DNA of 32,006 bases, taken from Geobacter sp. (lineage in GTDB: Bacteria; Desulfobacterota; Desulfuromonadia; Geobacterales; Pseudopelobacteraceae). The stretch spans positions 5,731-37,736 of the forward strand of contig PLYK01000021.1 of assembly GCA_003151775.1 (NCBI GenBank). The letters are read 5' to 3'. Below the pieces are notes generated by a model that did not search any database, was not told the DNA's origin, and saw only the letters and a list, made by a program, of their open reading frames with translations. Made by a program: the position numbers and the translations under genes. Shown piece after piece: positions 1 through 8,979 of this stretch (positions within the stretch are counted from its first letter, which is position 1; every line of letters begins with the position of its first letter).

Positions 1-27
1 AAAATAACCTGGTACAGGAGAATTCAA

Positions 28-291
28 ATGAAAAAAGTGCTGTCCACCATCGTTGCCGCTCTTGTTGCCGTTTCTTTCGCTGGCCTTGTTTCCGCCGCTG
101 AAGTCAAGACTGACACCAAGACCGAAACCACCACTACCAGCCCTTCCGGTGAAGTGAAGGTTGAGAAGAAAGAAGTTAAGAAAACCGTCAAGAAGCACCG
201 GAAACATCACAAGAAAGCCAAGAAGGCTGCCAAAGAAGTAGCTGCTCCTGCAACTCCGGCAGCTCCGACTGAAGCACCTGCTGCGAAGTAA
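28..291 (+). CDS. Small exported Lys/Ala/Pro-rich basic protein
   Basis: N-terminal signal peptide (MKKVLSTIVAALVAVSFAGLVSAAEV), then Lys/His-rich KKHRKHHKKAKKAAK and an Ala/Pro tail; RBS-like aggag upstream; terminator follows. Confidence 0.75.
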   Translation: MKKVLSTIVAALVAVSFAGLVSAAEVKTDTKTETTTTSPSGEVKVEKKEVKKTVKKHRKHHKKAKKAAKEVAAPATPAAPTEAPAAK

Positions 292-320
292 TCTTTTCGC
301 ACTTGCACCAGCTGTTAACG

Positions 321-350
321 AAAAAGCCGCGTCCTTCGATGCGGCTTTTT
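321..350 (+). terminator. Rho-independent terminator
   Basis: aaaaagccgc-gtccttcgat-gcggcttttt perfect stem with T-run, just after the 28-291 ORF. Confidence 0.85.
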
Positions 351-386
351 CTATTTAAACGTTCTGCTAGTCAAATTGGTTTTTTC

Positions 387-674
387 TCAAACACCATTCA
401 GTGCCGGAACCCATTGTTTCAGAGCTTCCAGTAATCGTGATGCAGCTGCTCGCTCATCCACAAATGATTCATTCAAAAAAACATATTCAACATAAAGGTC
501 ACCTATTTCATCAGTAAGTTTTTTGTGCACTTTTTTCCCCAATGCAGGGATTTCAGTGTATTTCAAAATAGCTGCATGAACAACTTTGAGAGATGATTCG
601 TCTGACAGAATAATACGAATTACAGACTTTCTGGCTCCGTCAGGACGGATATAAATACGCTTAAGATGTTTCAT
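387..674 (-). CDS. Hypothetical protein (95 aa)
   Basis: Isolated ORF of plausible composition; no family recognised. Confidence 0.5.
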   Translation of the reverse strand: MKHLKRIYIRPDGARKSVIRIILSDESSLKVVHAAILKYTEIPALGKKVHKKLTDEIGDLYVEYVFLNESFVDERAAASRLLEALKQWVPALNGV

Positions 675-843
675 GAGCCTGGTGTCTGACGGAACTGCAT
701 ACAGTTCACCGTTTTTGTTGCCGATTTCGCTGGATGCTGTATTCCAGCCATTTTTCAGGAGATGTGCTACAGACTCTCCTTGGCTCTTCGTCGCGCCTTG
801 GCACCAGCCAAAATAGCTCGGAATTACTTCCCACGACTAACCG

Positions 844-865
844 TACGGGACACGAGTGCCCCGTA
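844..865. repeat. Hairpin-forming palindromic repeat (REP-like)
   Basis: tacgggacac-ga-gtgccccgta: inverted repeat with one mismatch, in a noncoding stretch. Confidence 0.5.
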
Positions 866-948
866 AAGTTGAGCCGCAGCCTGTATGGGCGACAGAAAAT
901 AACCATCATTATATAGTGCTGAAATCAGAATTGCCGTGGTTAGTTTTG

Positions 949-978
949 TTGACGGATACGGTGTATCTTTGCTATAGG
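949..978 (+). promoter_or_regulatory. Putative sigma70-type promoter of the Rrf2 regulator
   Basis: ttgacg (949-954), 18-nt spacer, tatagg (973-978), upstream of the ATG at 1016. Confidence 0.4.
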
Positions 979-1015
979 TTATGCTGCGCAATGATATGAG
1001 CCCCTGGGAGGAACT

Positions 1016-1492
1016 ATGCGTCTGTCAACAAAAAGTCGGTACGGCCTGAGGGCTCTTTTCGACATTGCCTACAACTGCGGCAATATGCCGGCCCAGATCC
1101 AGGATATCTCCCGCCGGCAGCAGATATCGCCCCGCTATCTGGAACAGATTTTTCAGAACCTCAAGCGGGCAGGGATATTGAAAAGCAAGCGTGGCCCCCA
1201 GGGGGGGTACTGCCTGGCCAAAAAGCCTGAGGAGATCACGGTGTTGGATGTTCTTTGCGCCACAGAACAGGATGTGCTCCTGGTGGATTGCGCCGGGGTG
1301 ACACCGAAAAAACGCAAGCGCAAGGACGACTGCCCCTTTGAGGGGCAGTGCGTGACCCAAACGGTCTGGGAAGAGGCCACCGGTCTGCTCAACACGCTAT
1401 TTTCAGGCATTACCATCCAGACGCTGTGCCAGCGCGGCCAGGAGATGGGGATCAAGAAGGAGCAGGACCACCGCTTCATGTACTACATCTAG
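1016..1492 (+). CDS. Rrf2 family transcriptional regulator (IscR/CymR-like)
   Basis: MRLSTKSRYGLRALFDIAYN...ISRRQQISPRYLEQIFQNLKRAGILKSKRGPQGGYCLAK is the typical Rrf2 winged helix; Cys residues in the C-terminal half; followed by cysK. Confidence 0.93.
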   Translation: MRLSTKSRYGLRALFDIAYNCGNMPAQIQDISRRQQISPRYLEQIFQNLKRAGILKSKRGPQGGYCLAKKPEEITVLDVLCATEQDVLLVDCAGVTPKKRKRKDDCPFEGQCVTQTVWEEATGLLNTLFSGITIQTLCQRGQEMGIKKEQDHRFMYYI

Positions 1493-1508
1493 GGAACGTA
1501 ACTATTTA

Positions 1509-2450
1509 ATGTATCAGGACAACATCATGCCCACTGTTATCAGCACGAGTATTATGGAACAGATCGGCGCCACGCCGTTGGTGAAACTTTCCGGAGTGAC
1601 GGAGAAAGGTGCGGCCGCTATCTACGCCAAGGTTGAATCCTTTAACCCCGGCGGCAGCATCAAGGACCGCATCGCCCTGGCGATGATCGAACGGGCCGAG
1701 GGGGAAGGCCGCATCAGGCCGGGTGCAACGATTGTCGAGCCGACCAGCGGCAATACCGGTATTGGCCTGGCGCTGGTCTGTGCGGTGAAGGGGTACCGGC
1801 TGGTGCTGACCATGCCCGAGTCCATGAGCCTGGAGCGGCGCCGCCTTTTAACGGCTTACCGGGCCGAACTGGTGCTGACGCCGGCTTCGCAAGGCATGAA
1901 GGGGGCGGTGCAGAAGGCTGAAGAACTGGCTGCCGGAAATGGCTGGCTGCTACCGCAGCAGTTTAACAATCCCGCCAACCCGGAGGCCCATCGCCGTTCG
2001 ACAGGTCCCGAGATCATCGCCGCGATGAAGGAGTTGAGCATTGACGGCTTCGTGGCCGGGGTCGGCACAGGGGGAACCATCACCGGCGCCGGCGAGGTGC
2101 TCCGCCGGCACAATCCGGCTATCCACATCGCCGCCGTCGAGCCGGCCGGCTCTCCCGTACTATCAGGCGGGCTGGCAGGACCCCATAAGATTCAGGGGAT
2201 CGGGGCCGGTTTCATCCCTGAAGTGCTCAATACCTCCGTCTACCATGAGGTGATTGCCGTGTCGGATGCGGACGCCTACAGCGCTGCCCGTACGCTGGCA
2301 GCCAAACAGGGGCTTTTGTGCGGGATATCGAGCGGCGCGGCGCTGGCCGGTGCAGTGCTGGTGGCTCAAAAGCTGGGGGCCGGCAAGAACGTTGTGGTGG
2401 TGCTGCCGGATACGGGGGAGCGATATCTCTCCATGGATGTATTCGATTGA
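1509..2450 (+). CDS. cysK: Cysteine synthase (O-acetylserine sulfhydrylase); start may be the ATG at 1527
   Basis: IGATPLVKLSG, FNPGGSIKDRIA (PLP lysine), EPTSGNTGIGLA, GTGGTITGAGE, GISSGAA motifs. Confidence 0.95.
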   Translation: MYQDNIMPTVISTSIMEQIGATPLVKLSGVTEKGAAAIYAKVESFNPGGSIKDRIALAMIERAEGEGRIRPGATIVEPTSGNTGIGLALVCAVKGYRLVLTMPESMSLERRRLLTAYRAELVLTPASQGMKGAVQKAEELAAGNGWLLPQQFNNPANPEAHRRSTGPEIIAAMKELSIDGFVAGVGTGGTITGAGEVLRRHNPAIHIAAVEPAGSPVLSGGLAGPHKIQGIGAGFIPEVLNTSVYHEVIAVSDADAYSAARTLAAKQGLLCGISSGAALAGAVLVAQKLGAGKNVVVVLPDTGERYLSMDVFD

Positions 2451-2470
2451 CAGTGTTACTTCATCAGGTA

Positions 2471-2923
2471 TCAGCTCAGATCCAGGATCATGGCGTTTTC
2501 ATCACAGTCCGGGAACTTGACGCACTTGATGCAGTCGCCCCATACCTTGTGGGGCAGCTCTGACTTGTCCACCAGCCGGAAACCGAGCTTGGCGAAAAAA
2601 TCGGGTTTGTAGGTGAGGCAGAAGATGCGTTTGAGCCCGATCTGGCGCGCTTCGCTGATGCAGGCCTGCACCAGTTGACTGCCGATGCCCTTGCGGCCGG
2701 CCTCAAGGGCTACCGCAACGGAGCGTAACTCGGCCAGGTCATCCCAGACGATATGCAGGGCAGCGGTCCCCAGGAGTGTGCCGTCATCCTCATAGACATA
2801 AAAATCGCGTAGCGATTCATACAGTTCCGACAGGGAGCGGGAAAGCATATCCCCCTGGCTGGCGTACTTCATCAACAGCTTCTGTATTTCCTTGACGTCA
2901 TTTATCTGGGCCTTGCGGATCAT
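2471..2923 (-). CDS. GNAT family N-acetyltransferase (ArgA-like N-acetylglutamate synthase type)
   Basis: MIRKAQINDVKEIQKLL..., LRSVAVALEAGRKGIGSQLV acetyl-CoA binding motif, FFAKLGFRLVDKSELPHKVWGDCIKCVKFPDCDE. Confidence 0.85.
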   Translation of the reverse strand: MIRKAQINDVKEIQKLLMKYASQGDMLSRSLSELYESLRDFYVYEDDGTLLGTAALHIVWDDLAELRSVAVALEAGRKGIGSQLVQACISEARQIGLKRIFCLTYKPDFFAKLGFRLVDKSELPHKVWGDCIKCVKFPDCDENAMILDLS

Positions 2924-2933
2924 TTTTGTTCTC

Positions 2934-3419
2934 CTAGCGTATTCCCACGTGTACCATCACCGGTTTCAGCGCCCTCACCAGGTCCGACGGCGCCATCCCT
3001 ACCAGGTAACCACGCTTCCCGCCATTGATGTAGATCTTCTCCAGCCCGGCGACGGTCTCCTCCAGATACACCGGCATCGACCTGCGCGTGCCGAAAGGCG
3101 AGGTGCCTCCCACCTGGTAGCCGCTGTGCTTTTGAGCCGTTTCCGGGGTGCAGGGGGTGACCTGCTTGACGCCGATTTTCCGGGACAACTCCTTGGTCGA
3201 AACCTGCAAATCGCCGTGCATCAGGATGATGATCGGTTTCTTGTTTTCATCCTCCATGATCAGGGTCTTGATCACACAGTGTTCGTCAACCCCCAGTTCG
3301 CGGGCGGAAACCGCAGTGCCGCCTTTTTCCTCGTAGGCGTAGACGTGGTCCGTGAATTCGACCTTTTCGGCCCGCAATTGGCGGATGGCTGGGGTTATGG
3401 GTGTTTTCTGTTTCAGCAT
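2934..3419 (-). CDS. ybaK: Cys-tRNA(Pro) deacylase, YbaK/EbsC family
   Basis: KTPITPAIRQLRAEKVEFTDHVYAYEEKGGTAVSARELGVDEHCVIKTLI...GGTSPFGTRRSMPVYLEE. Confidence 0.9.
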   Translation of the reverse strand: MLKQKTPITPAIRQLRAEKVEFTDHVYAYEEKGGTAVSARELGVDEHCVIKTLIMEDENKKPIIILMHGDLQVSTKELSRKIGVKQVTPCTPETAQKHSGYQVGGTSPFGTRRSMPVYLEETVAGLEKIYINGGKRGYLVGMAPSDLVRALKPVMVHVGIR

Positions 3420-4426
3420 ATCCTGGGCAGTTGCTCTCCGGTCAGCATCTCCACCGCCCGAGTGCCGCCCACGCTGGTTTCCATGCGGACCCGGCCCGGC
3501 TCTCCTTCAGCAACCTCGCCGATGATGGCGGCGTGGACGCCGAGGGGATGCCGTTTCATCGCCGCTACGATCCGTTCCGCGGCCTGGGGGGCGACGAAGG
3601 CCAGCAGTTTCCCCTCGTTGGCGACGAAGAGCGGATCAAGGCCGAGGATCGAGCAGACGCCGCGCACCGCCGGATTCACCGGAATATGTTCCTCGCGCAG
3701 GGTAATCGCCACGCCCGACTGCAGGGCGATCTCCTTGATGGTGGTGGCTATGCCGCCGCGGGTCGGGTCGCGGAGCACGTGCAGCAGTTCTCCTGCCTCG
3801 GCGATGATTGCAGCCACCAGGCCATTGAGGGCGGCCGAGTCGCTGCGGATGCCGGTCCCGGCGTTGAGTCCCTCGCGGCCGGCCATGACGGCAATGCCGT
3901 GGTCGCCCACGGTGCCGTTGATGATGATCTTGTCGCCCGGCCGTGCATTGGCGCCGTGAATGGCGATGTCATGCTCCACGGCGCCGATCCCGGCGGTTGT
4001 GATGAATATCTTGTCCGCCTTGCCGCGGGGGACGACCTTGGTGTCGCCTGTCACGATCCGTACTTCGGCCTTGTCGGCGGCTTGGCGCATGTCGTCCAAC
4101 ACGGTTTTCAGGTCGGCCCGGCTGAAACCCTCTTCGATGATCAGGCCGACGCTCAGATGGAGAGGCCGCGCACCCATCATGGCCAAGTCGTTGACCGTGC
4201 CGTGGACCGCCAGACTGCCGATGGTTCCACCGGGGAAAAAGATCGGATCGACCACAAAGGAATCGGTAGTGAAGGCCAACTGACCTGCAACCGGAGCCAG
4301 AAGGGCCGCATCGTTTAACCCGGAAGGGGCGATTACGCTCAGGGCTGGAATGATCAGTTCATCCAAAAGTTGGTGGGAAAGCCGACCGCCGCTGCCATGG
4401 CCGAGAAGGATGAGGTCGTTGTTCAC
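3413..4426 (-). CDS. hypE: Hydrogenase expression/formation protein HypE
   Basis: LLGHGSGGRLSHQLLDE, AFTTDSFVVDPIFFPGGTIG, VRDPTRGGIATTIKE, C-terminal PRIC; overlaps the ybaK start by a few nt. Confidence 0.95.
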   Translation of the reverse strand: MNNDLILLGHGSGGRLSHQLLDELIIPALSVIAPSGLNDAALLAPVAGQLAFTTDSFVVDPIFFPGGTIGSLAVHGTVNDLAMMGARPLHLSVGLIIEEGFSRADLKTVLDDMRQAADKAEVRIVTGDTKVVPRGKADKIFITTAGIGAVEHDIAIHGANARPGDKIIINGTVGDHGIAVMAGREGLNAGTGIRSDSAALNGLVAAIIAEAGELLHVLRDPTRGGIATTIKEIALQSGVAITLREEHIPVNPAVRGVCSILGLDPLFVANEGKLLAFVAPQAAERIVAAMKRHPLGVHAAIIGEVAEGEPGRVRMETSVGGTRAVEMLTGEQLPRIC

Positions 4427-4588
4427 GGTGAGGTTTGGGTCTCCTGCCGAATATTTTTACCTACTATAGCACGAATGGCCCACATTGTCACGGCAGCTTT
4501 TTCTGTTCACTTTGCCGGGCGGTTCATGATAAGAGTACCAAGTTTTGAAAAATCCCGGCGAGAAGCGGGAGAGCGGGCGGAGGATCGG

Positions 4589-5917
4589 ATGACTGATTAC
4601 AGACCACTGGAAAAGCTGCCGGATACGGCGGGATACAAGCAGGGCGATGTGCTGGTGCTGGTTGGGGAACTTTTCGGCCGCGGCTATGCCAACGGGCTGG
4701 TGGAGGAGGCCCGGCGCATCGGCATGGACGTGATCGGCACCACCGTGGGCCGCCGCGACAGCGACGGCTCCCTGCGGCCGTTGAGCGCAGATGAGCTGGC
4801 TGAGGCCGAAGCGCTGCTGGGCGGGAGCGTCATCAATGTCCCGCTGGAGGCGGGCTTTGACTTGGAACAGGTGGATGGGCAGCCGTCGGTGGCCGAACAG
4901 CTCAAGAAGGCCAAGCCGGATGAGTGGGCTTCCATCCGTTTCAGCCCTGATTTTATCGAGAAGGCCAGGGATGCCGGTACGGCCCGTATCCGCACCGCGC
5001 TGGGGCAGGTGATGCAACAACTCACACCGCGCATTCCGGCCGGAGCCAATGTGCTTTTTGCCCATTCCATGGCCGGCGGCATACCCCGGGCGCGGGTCTT
5101 CATGCCGCTCCTCAATCGGTTATTCAAGGGAACCGGCGACAAGTACCTTGCCTCGGAGGGGTTCTGGAACAGCGATCTGGGCCGCCTGTGCGACACCAGT
5201 TTCAACGAGGTAACGGGCGATACCTTCCGCTACCTGATCGATGAGTCGGCCGCTCTGCGCGAGCATCTCACCGCTTTTGGCGGGCAGGTGCGCTACGCCG
5301 CCTACGGCTACCACGGCACCGCCGTTCTGGTGGGGGGTGAGTACCGCTGGCAGTCCTACACCCCTTATGTACAGGGGTGGGCCAAGATGCGCCTCGAGGC
5401 AATCGCTGCCGAGGCGACCGGGAACGGCGTTGTCGCCACGGTGTTCAACTGCCCCGAGATACAGACCAACTCCAGCGCCCTTTTCCTGGGGGTGGAGATA
5501 TCGCTTTACCCGCTGTTGTCCGCCATTCGGCGTGCGGCTGGCGAACGGGCCGCTGCACCGCTCTTTGAACGATGCCAGGCGATGCTCAAGGAAGGAGAGA
5601 CGGTTGGACATCTCCTGGAACGGGCCGACGCTTACCTGGCGTCGCCGCTTTTGGCCGGAATCCTGGATTTCGCCACCTGGCCGCAACACAGCACCCGGGA
5701 GCAGGCCGAGCTGATGCTGACCAGTTCCGCAGAGTTGATGGCTATGCATGCCGACCAGAAACACCTGGTCTGCGCAGAGCTCTCCCGCATCGTTTTCCTG
5801 TCCACCGGCCGGTTGATGGCGCATGCATCCTGGAACCCCGGGGCTTGTGCCCTCTGGCTGAACCACGACATCATTGCACAGCTCTTGGCCGATGAACTCG
5901 GGGCAGGAATCATCTGA
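4589..5917 (+). CDS. Enoyl-ACP reductase FabMG-like family protein (tentative)
   Basis: ORF track begins at 4370 but the ATG at 4589 has a ggagga RBS (MTDYRPLEKLPDTAGYKQGDVLVLVGELFGRGYANGLVEEARRIGMDVIGTTVGRR). Rossmann-like start; family name recalled, not verified. Confidence 0.6.
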   Translation: MTDYRPLEKLPDTAGYKQGDVLVLVGELFGRGYANGLVEEARRIGMDVIGTTVGRRDSDGSLRPLSADELAEAEALLGGSVINVPLEAGFDLEQVDGQPSVAEQLKKAKPDEWASIRFSPDFIEKARDAGTARIRTALGQVMQQLTPRIPAGANVLFAHSMAGGIPRARVFMPLLNRLFKGTGDKYLASEGFWNSDLGRLCDTSFNEVTGDTFRYLIDESAALREHLTAFGGQVRYAAYGYHGTAVLVGGEYRWQSYTPYVQGWAKMRLEAIAAEATGNGVVATVFNCPEIQTNSSALFLGVEISLYPLLSAIRRAAGERAAAPLFERCQAMLKEGETVGHLLERADAYLASPLLAGILDFATWPQHSTREQAELMLTSSAELMAMHADQKHLVCAELSRIVFLSTGRLMAHASWNPGACALWLNHDIIAQLLADELGAGII

Positions 5918-5937
5918 TATTTTATTGAAACAGACGC

Positions 5938-5953
5938 CAACGCCATGGCGTTG
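5938..5953. repeat. 16-bp perfect palindrome upstream of the lipoprotein gene
   Basis: caacgccatggcgttg, 11 nt before the ATG at 5965. Confidence 0.6.
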
Positions 5954-5964
5954 CGAGGAAAACC

Positions 5965-6702
5965 ATGAAGAATTCCCATCGCATTATCGTGTTCTGTACC
6001 CTGTCCGCCCTCCTGATGCAGGGGTGTGCGACGCCGCCGGTGAACAAGCCGCCCGATGAACTGTACCGGGATGGCGAGCAGTCCTTTCAAAAGGGCAGGT
6101 ACGAAGATGCCTTGGCAAACTGGAAAAAGGTCAAGGAAAGTTACAAGTCCCCGGAACTTTCCGCCAGTGCGGAGATCGGGATTGCCGATGCCTATTTTCT
6201 CAATAAGGACTATATTGAGTCCGCTGCCGCCTACGAGGATTTTCGCAAGCTTCACCCCAGGCATGAACTGGCCGATTACGCACTTTTTCGGCAGGGTCTG
6301 AGTTATTTCAGGCAGATCAACCGCATCGACACGGATCAGACGCCGGTCAAGAATGCCCTGACCATCCTGGAATCGTACGTGAAATTATATCCCGGCGGCG
6401 CGTATATCCAGGAAGCCCGGGAAAAAATCCGCGACTGCAAGGATAAACAGCTTCAGTACGAGATCTACGTCGGCCGTTTTTATCTGAAGACCGGCAAGTA
6501 TCCGGCCGCCATCGCCCGTTTTGAAGAGGCGCTCAGGAATTTCCCCGGCCTTCAGCACATGGATGAGTTGCAATACTACCTGGGGGTGGCCTATCGAGAG
6601 GCGGGGCAGAAAGAGAAGAGCCGCGAGGTGTTTGACAGGCTCGTGCGCGAGTTCCCCGGCAGCGCCTATGCGGCCGACTCCCGGAAGGCAGCGGGCAAGT
6701 AA
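5965..6702 (+). CDS. BamD/YfiO-like TPR outer-membrane lipoprotein
   Basis: Lipobox LLMQGC followed by TPR units (ELYRDGEQSFQKGRYEDALANWKKV..., FPGSAYAADSRKA). Confidence 0.85.
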   Translation: MKNSHRIIVFCTLSALLMQGCATPPVNKPPDELYRDGEQSFQKGRYEDALANWKKVKESYKSPELSASAEIGIADAYFLNKDYIESAAAYEDFRKLHPRHELADYALFRQGLSYFRQINRIDTDQTPVKNALTILESYVKLYPGGAYIQEAREKIRDCKDKQLQYEIYVGRFYLKTGKYPAAIARFEEALRNFPGLQHMDELQYYLGVAYREAGQKEKSREVFDRLVREFPGSAYAADSRKAAGK

Positions 6703-6717
6703 CCCGGGATTGCGGCC

Positions 6718-7317
6718 ATGACAGCACCACCCGACATCATCCTGGCTGCCGCCTGTGGGGCGGCCTACCTGCTGGGATCGATCCCCACGGGGCTCCTCCT
6801 GGGCAAGGCCTATGGCATTGATGTGCGCCGGGAGGGAAGCGGCAATATCGGCGCCACCAATCTGTATCGTACCCTTGGGCGCAGGGTCGGTGTGCTGACC
6901 CTGATCGGCGATTGCCTCAAAGGACTTGCACCGGTGCTGGCGGCCCGTTACTTTGCCCCGTCAATGGACTTGGCGGCCTGGGTTGGGCTGGCTGCCTTCT
7001 GTGGCCACGTATTTTCGGTATTCCTTAAGTTCAAGGGAGGCAAGGGAGTCGCGACCGCTCTGGGGGTCTTTCTGGCGCTGTCGCCGTTGGCGGTGGCAAT
7101 CGCCCTGGCGGTCTTTCTGGTCCTGGTTTTGAAATGGCGCTACATTTCCCTCGGCTCCGTAGCTGCGGTGGCGGCCATGCCGTTTGCCGTTTACGTGCTT
7201 CATGGAAGCCGGGCGATGCTGCTGGTGACGGCGCTTGTCGCAGTGATCGTGATTATCCGGCATCACGCAAACATCAAGCGGCTGGTGGACGGGACGGAGA
7301 ATAAATTCAAGGCGTAG
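6718..7317 (+). CDS. plsY: Glycerol-3-phosphate acyltransferase PlsY
   Basis: AYLLGSIPTGLLLGKAYGIDVRREGSGNIGATNLYRTLGR...GHVFSVFLKFKGGKGVATALGV. Confidence 0.96.
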   Translation: MTAPPDIILAAACGAAYLLGSIPTGLLLGKAYGIDVRREGSGNIGATNLYRTLGRRVGVLTLIGDCLKGLAPVLAARYFAPSMDLAAWVGLAAFCGHVFSVFLKFKGGKGVATALGVFLALSPLAVAIALAVFLVLVLKWRYISLGSVAAVAAMPFAVYVLHGSRAMLLVTALVAVIVIIRHHANIKRLVDGTENKFKA

Positions 7318-7353
7318 TCACCGACCTTTGGTTTCAGGTAGAAAAAAGGTACG

Positions 7354-7377
7354 AAGGGCGCTGATTGCGGCGCCCTT
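7354..7377 (+). terminator. Terminator-like hairpin after plsY
   Basis: aagggcgc-tgattgcg-gcgccctt; short T-run. Confidence 0.6.
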
Positions 7378-7392
7378 TCCTGTTTCCGGCGA

Positions 7393-7421
7393 TTGACGGC
7401 AAGTTACATCTGATGTAAGAT
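7393..7421 (+). promoter_or_regulatory. Promoter/operator of TA module 1
   Basis: ttgacg (7393-7398), 17 nt, taagat (7416-7421); inverted repeat ttacat-ctg-atgtaa (7404-7418) overlaps it. Confidence 0.6.
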
Positions 7422-7442
7422 TTGTGTGGAGGTAAACCGATT

Positions 7443-7691
7443 ATGGATACGATCAAACATAGGACCCAGATTTCTCTCGACGACTGGCAGTATCAGTCAC
7501 TGCTGGATCTGTCGCGCAAAACCAAGAAAAGCCTTTCCGCCCTGATCCGCGAGATGATTAGCGAAAAATTCGCCCCAAAACCGGGTGTAGCGGAAAATGA
7601 TCCGGTCTACTCCATTGTCGGAATCGGCGGTAGCGGACAAAAACATACGGCGCGCGACCACGATGCCGTACTATACGGGAAGAAACCGTGA
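7443..7691 (+). CDS. Ribbon-helix-helix (CopG-like) antitoxin
   Basis: MDTIKHRTQISLDDWQYQSLLDLSRKTKKSLSALIREMISEKF; ATG at 7443 preceded by ggagg; 4-nt overlap with the PIN ORF. Confidence 0.8.
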   Translation: MDTIKHRTQISLDDWQYQSLLDLSRKTKKSLSALIREMISEKFAPKPGVAENDPVYSIVGIGGSGQKHTARDHDAVLYGKKP

Positions 7692-8101
7692 ACGGCATTT
7701 TTGTCGATACCAGCGCCTGGTATGCCCTGGTAGACAGCGACGATGCCGATCATAAGACTGCGGCGGCTTTCCTGGCCTCCAACACGATGCCGCTCATTAC
7801 CACTAACTTCATTTTCTCGGAAACAGTCACCCTTATTCGCTATCGAATCGGGCATGAGGCCGCGCGTAGTTTCGGGCAAAAGCTGATGGAGAGCAGTTTC
7901 GTCAGGGTGTTTGCGGTTACGCCCGCCGATGAAGAGAGGGCCTGGGATATCTTCAGCAAATACCGGGATCAGGATTTCAGCTTCGTGGATTGCACCAGCT
8001 TTGCTGTGATGGAGCGCATGAAGCTTTCCAGGGCCTTTGGTTTTGACCGGCATTTCTCGGTTATGAGGTATGCTGTCGTGCCGGGAAAAGAAATTAAGTA
8101 A
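7688..8101 (+). CDS. PIN-domain toxin (VapC-like), GTG start
   Basis: NGIFVDTSAWYALVDSDDADHKTA..., ETVTLIRYR, DQDFSFVDCTSFAVMERMKLSRAFGFDRHF conserved PIN acidic residues. Confidence 0.9.
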   Translation: MNGIFVDTSAWYALVDSDDADHKTAAAFLASNTMPLITTNFIFSETVTLIRYRIGHEAARSFGQKLMESSFVRVFAVTPADEERAWDIFSKYRDQDFSFVDCTSFAVMERMKLSRAFGFDRHFSVMRYAVVPGKEIK

Positions 8102-8231
8102 ACTCTACCTAGAATTCGTCCCAAGGCCTGATTACAGTGGGGGGTGAGGTCTGGATGGGAAAGATGTGGCGGTTGTGTTGTGGTGGTTGGTGACGGGGTT
8201 GTGAATAAAGATTGACGGGGAATTGAGTAAG

Positions 8232-8261
8232 GTGTCCCCCGAATTCGTGTCCCCCGAATTC
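8232..8261. repeat. Tandem 15-bp repeat gtgtcccccgaattc x2
   Basis: Perfect copies at 8232-8246 and 8247-8261, preceded by ggggaattgagtaag. Confidence 0.85.
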
Positions 8262-8326
8262 GGTCCATACTATCAAATTGTGCCCTCCGGACCATCAAGA
8301 GTTGCTTCAATCATCCCTTCCCATCA

Positions 8327-8764
8327 TCAGCACAATTTTAGAAGCACCATGCCTGACGCGGGATCGAGTTCACGCATGGCCTTCACATCCAAAATCTCCG
8401 TAATGACGGCTTCCAGGACCAGGAACACCTCGCTCTCCTCCCGCAGGCAGCCTGCCTTGACGCTGTCCCATTTGCCGAATGCCCCGTGGAAATGGATCTT
8501 GGGCTGATTATCCTGCCAGAAGATGGTGCCGAAGCCCACCACTTCATGACTTTCATCCAGTTCCCGCCACTCCGGGACCGGCGGCATCTCTTCCGATTGC
8601 GGCCCAACCACGAAACGCCCTCGCTTTATGCCGCCAACAAGGTTGAAGCAGGCGGCGCGCAGGTTTTCCTGCCGACAGATGTCCGCCAACCCGCCGAGCA
8701 CATCCTCGCCGTCGCCGAACCGGGCGACGATGATCCTTCCCGTCCTTCCTGTCTGATACTGCAT
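8327..8764 (-). CDS. PPC/DUF296 domain protein
   Basis: IIVARFGDGEDVLGGLADICRQENLRAACFNLVGGIKRGRFVVGP...KIHFHGAFG motif. Confidence 0.85.
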   Translation of the reverse strand: MQYQTGRTGRIIVARFGDGEDVLGGLADICRQENLRAACFNLVGGIKRGRFVVGPQSEEMPPVPEWRELDESHEVVGFGTIFWQDNQPKIHFHGAFGKWDSVKAGCLREESEVFLVLEAVITEILDVKAMRELDPASGMVLLKLC

Positions 8765-8778
8765 GGTTATTCCTTTCT

Positions 8779-8979
8779 TTAGATCCGAAGTCTGGCCGCG
8801 AGGTTCGTCAGCCGCTTGGTGGCGTTCTTGTTTTTGAAGACCATGGCCAGCGCCTTTGGCTGGCCGATGATGGTCACCAGTTTATTGCCCCTGGTCACAG
8901 CCGTGTACCCAAGCGGCCTTTCAGTACTTTCCAATATTTCCTGGGTGTATTCGGGGGACATCTTGTATTCGGGGGACAT
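8779..8979 (-). pseudogene. C-terminal remnant of a RecD-like SF1 helicase
   Basis: ERPLGYTAVTRGNKLVTIIGQPKALAMVFKN resembles the terminal motif of RecD2-type helicases; its N-terminus (MSPEYKMSPEYT) is encoded by repeats. Confidence 0.65.

Noticed and set aside
706-916. Two overlapping 60-67 aa ORFs on opposite strands
   Set aside because: No RBS or family; their similar peptides are explained by the 844-865 palindrome.
2892-4318. 355-aa and 305-aa plus-strand ORFs over ybaK/hypE
   Set aside because: Antisense to two confidently recognised genes; no recognisable domains.
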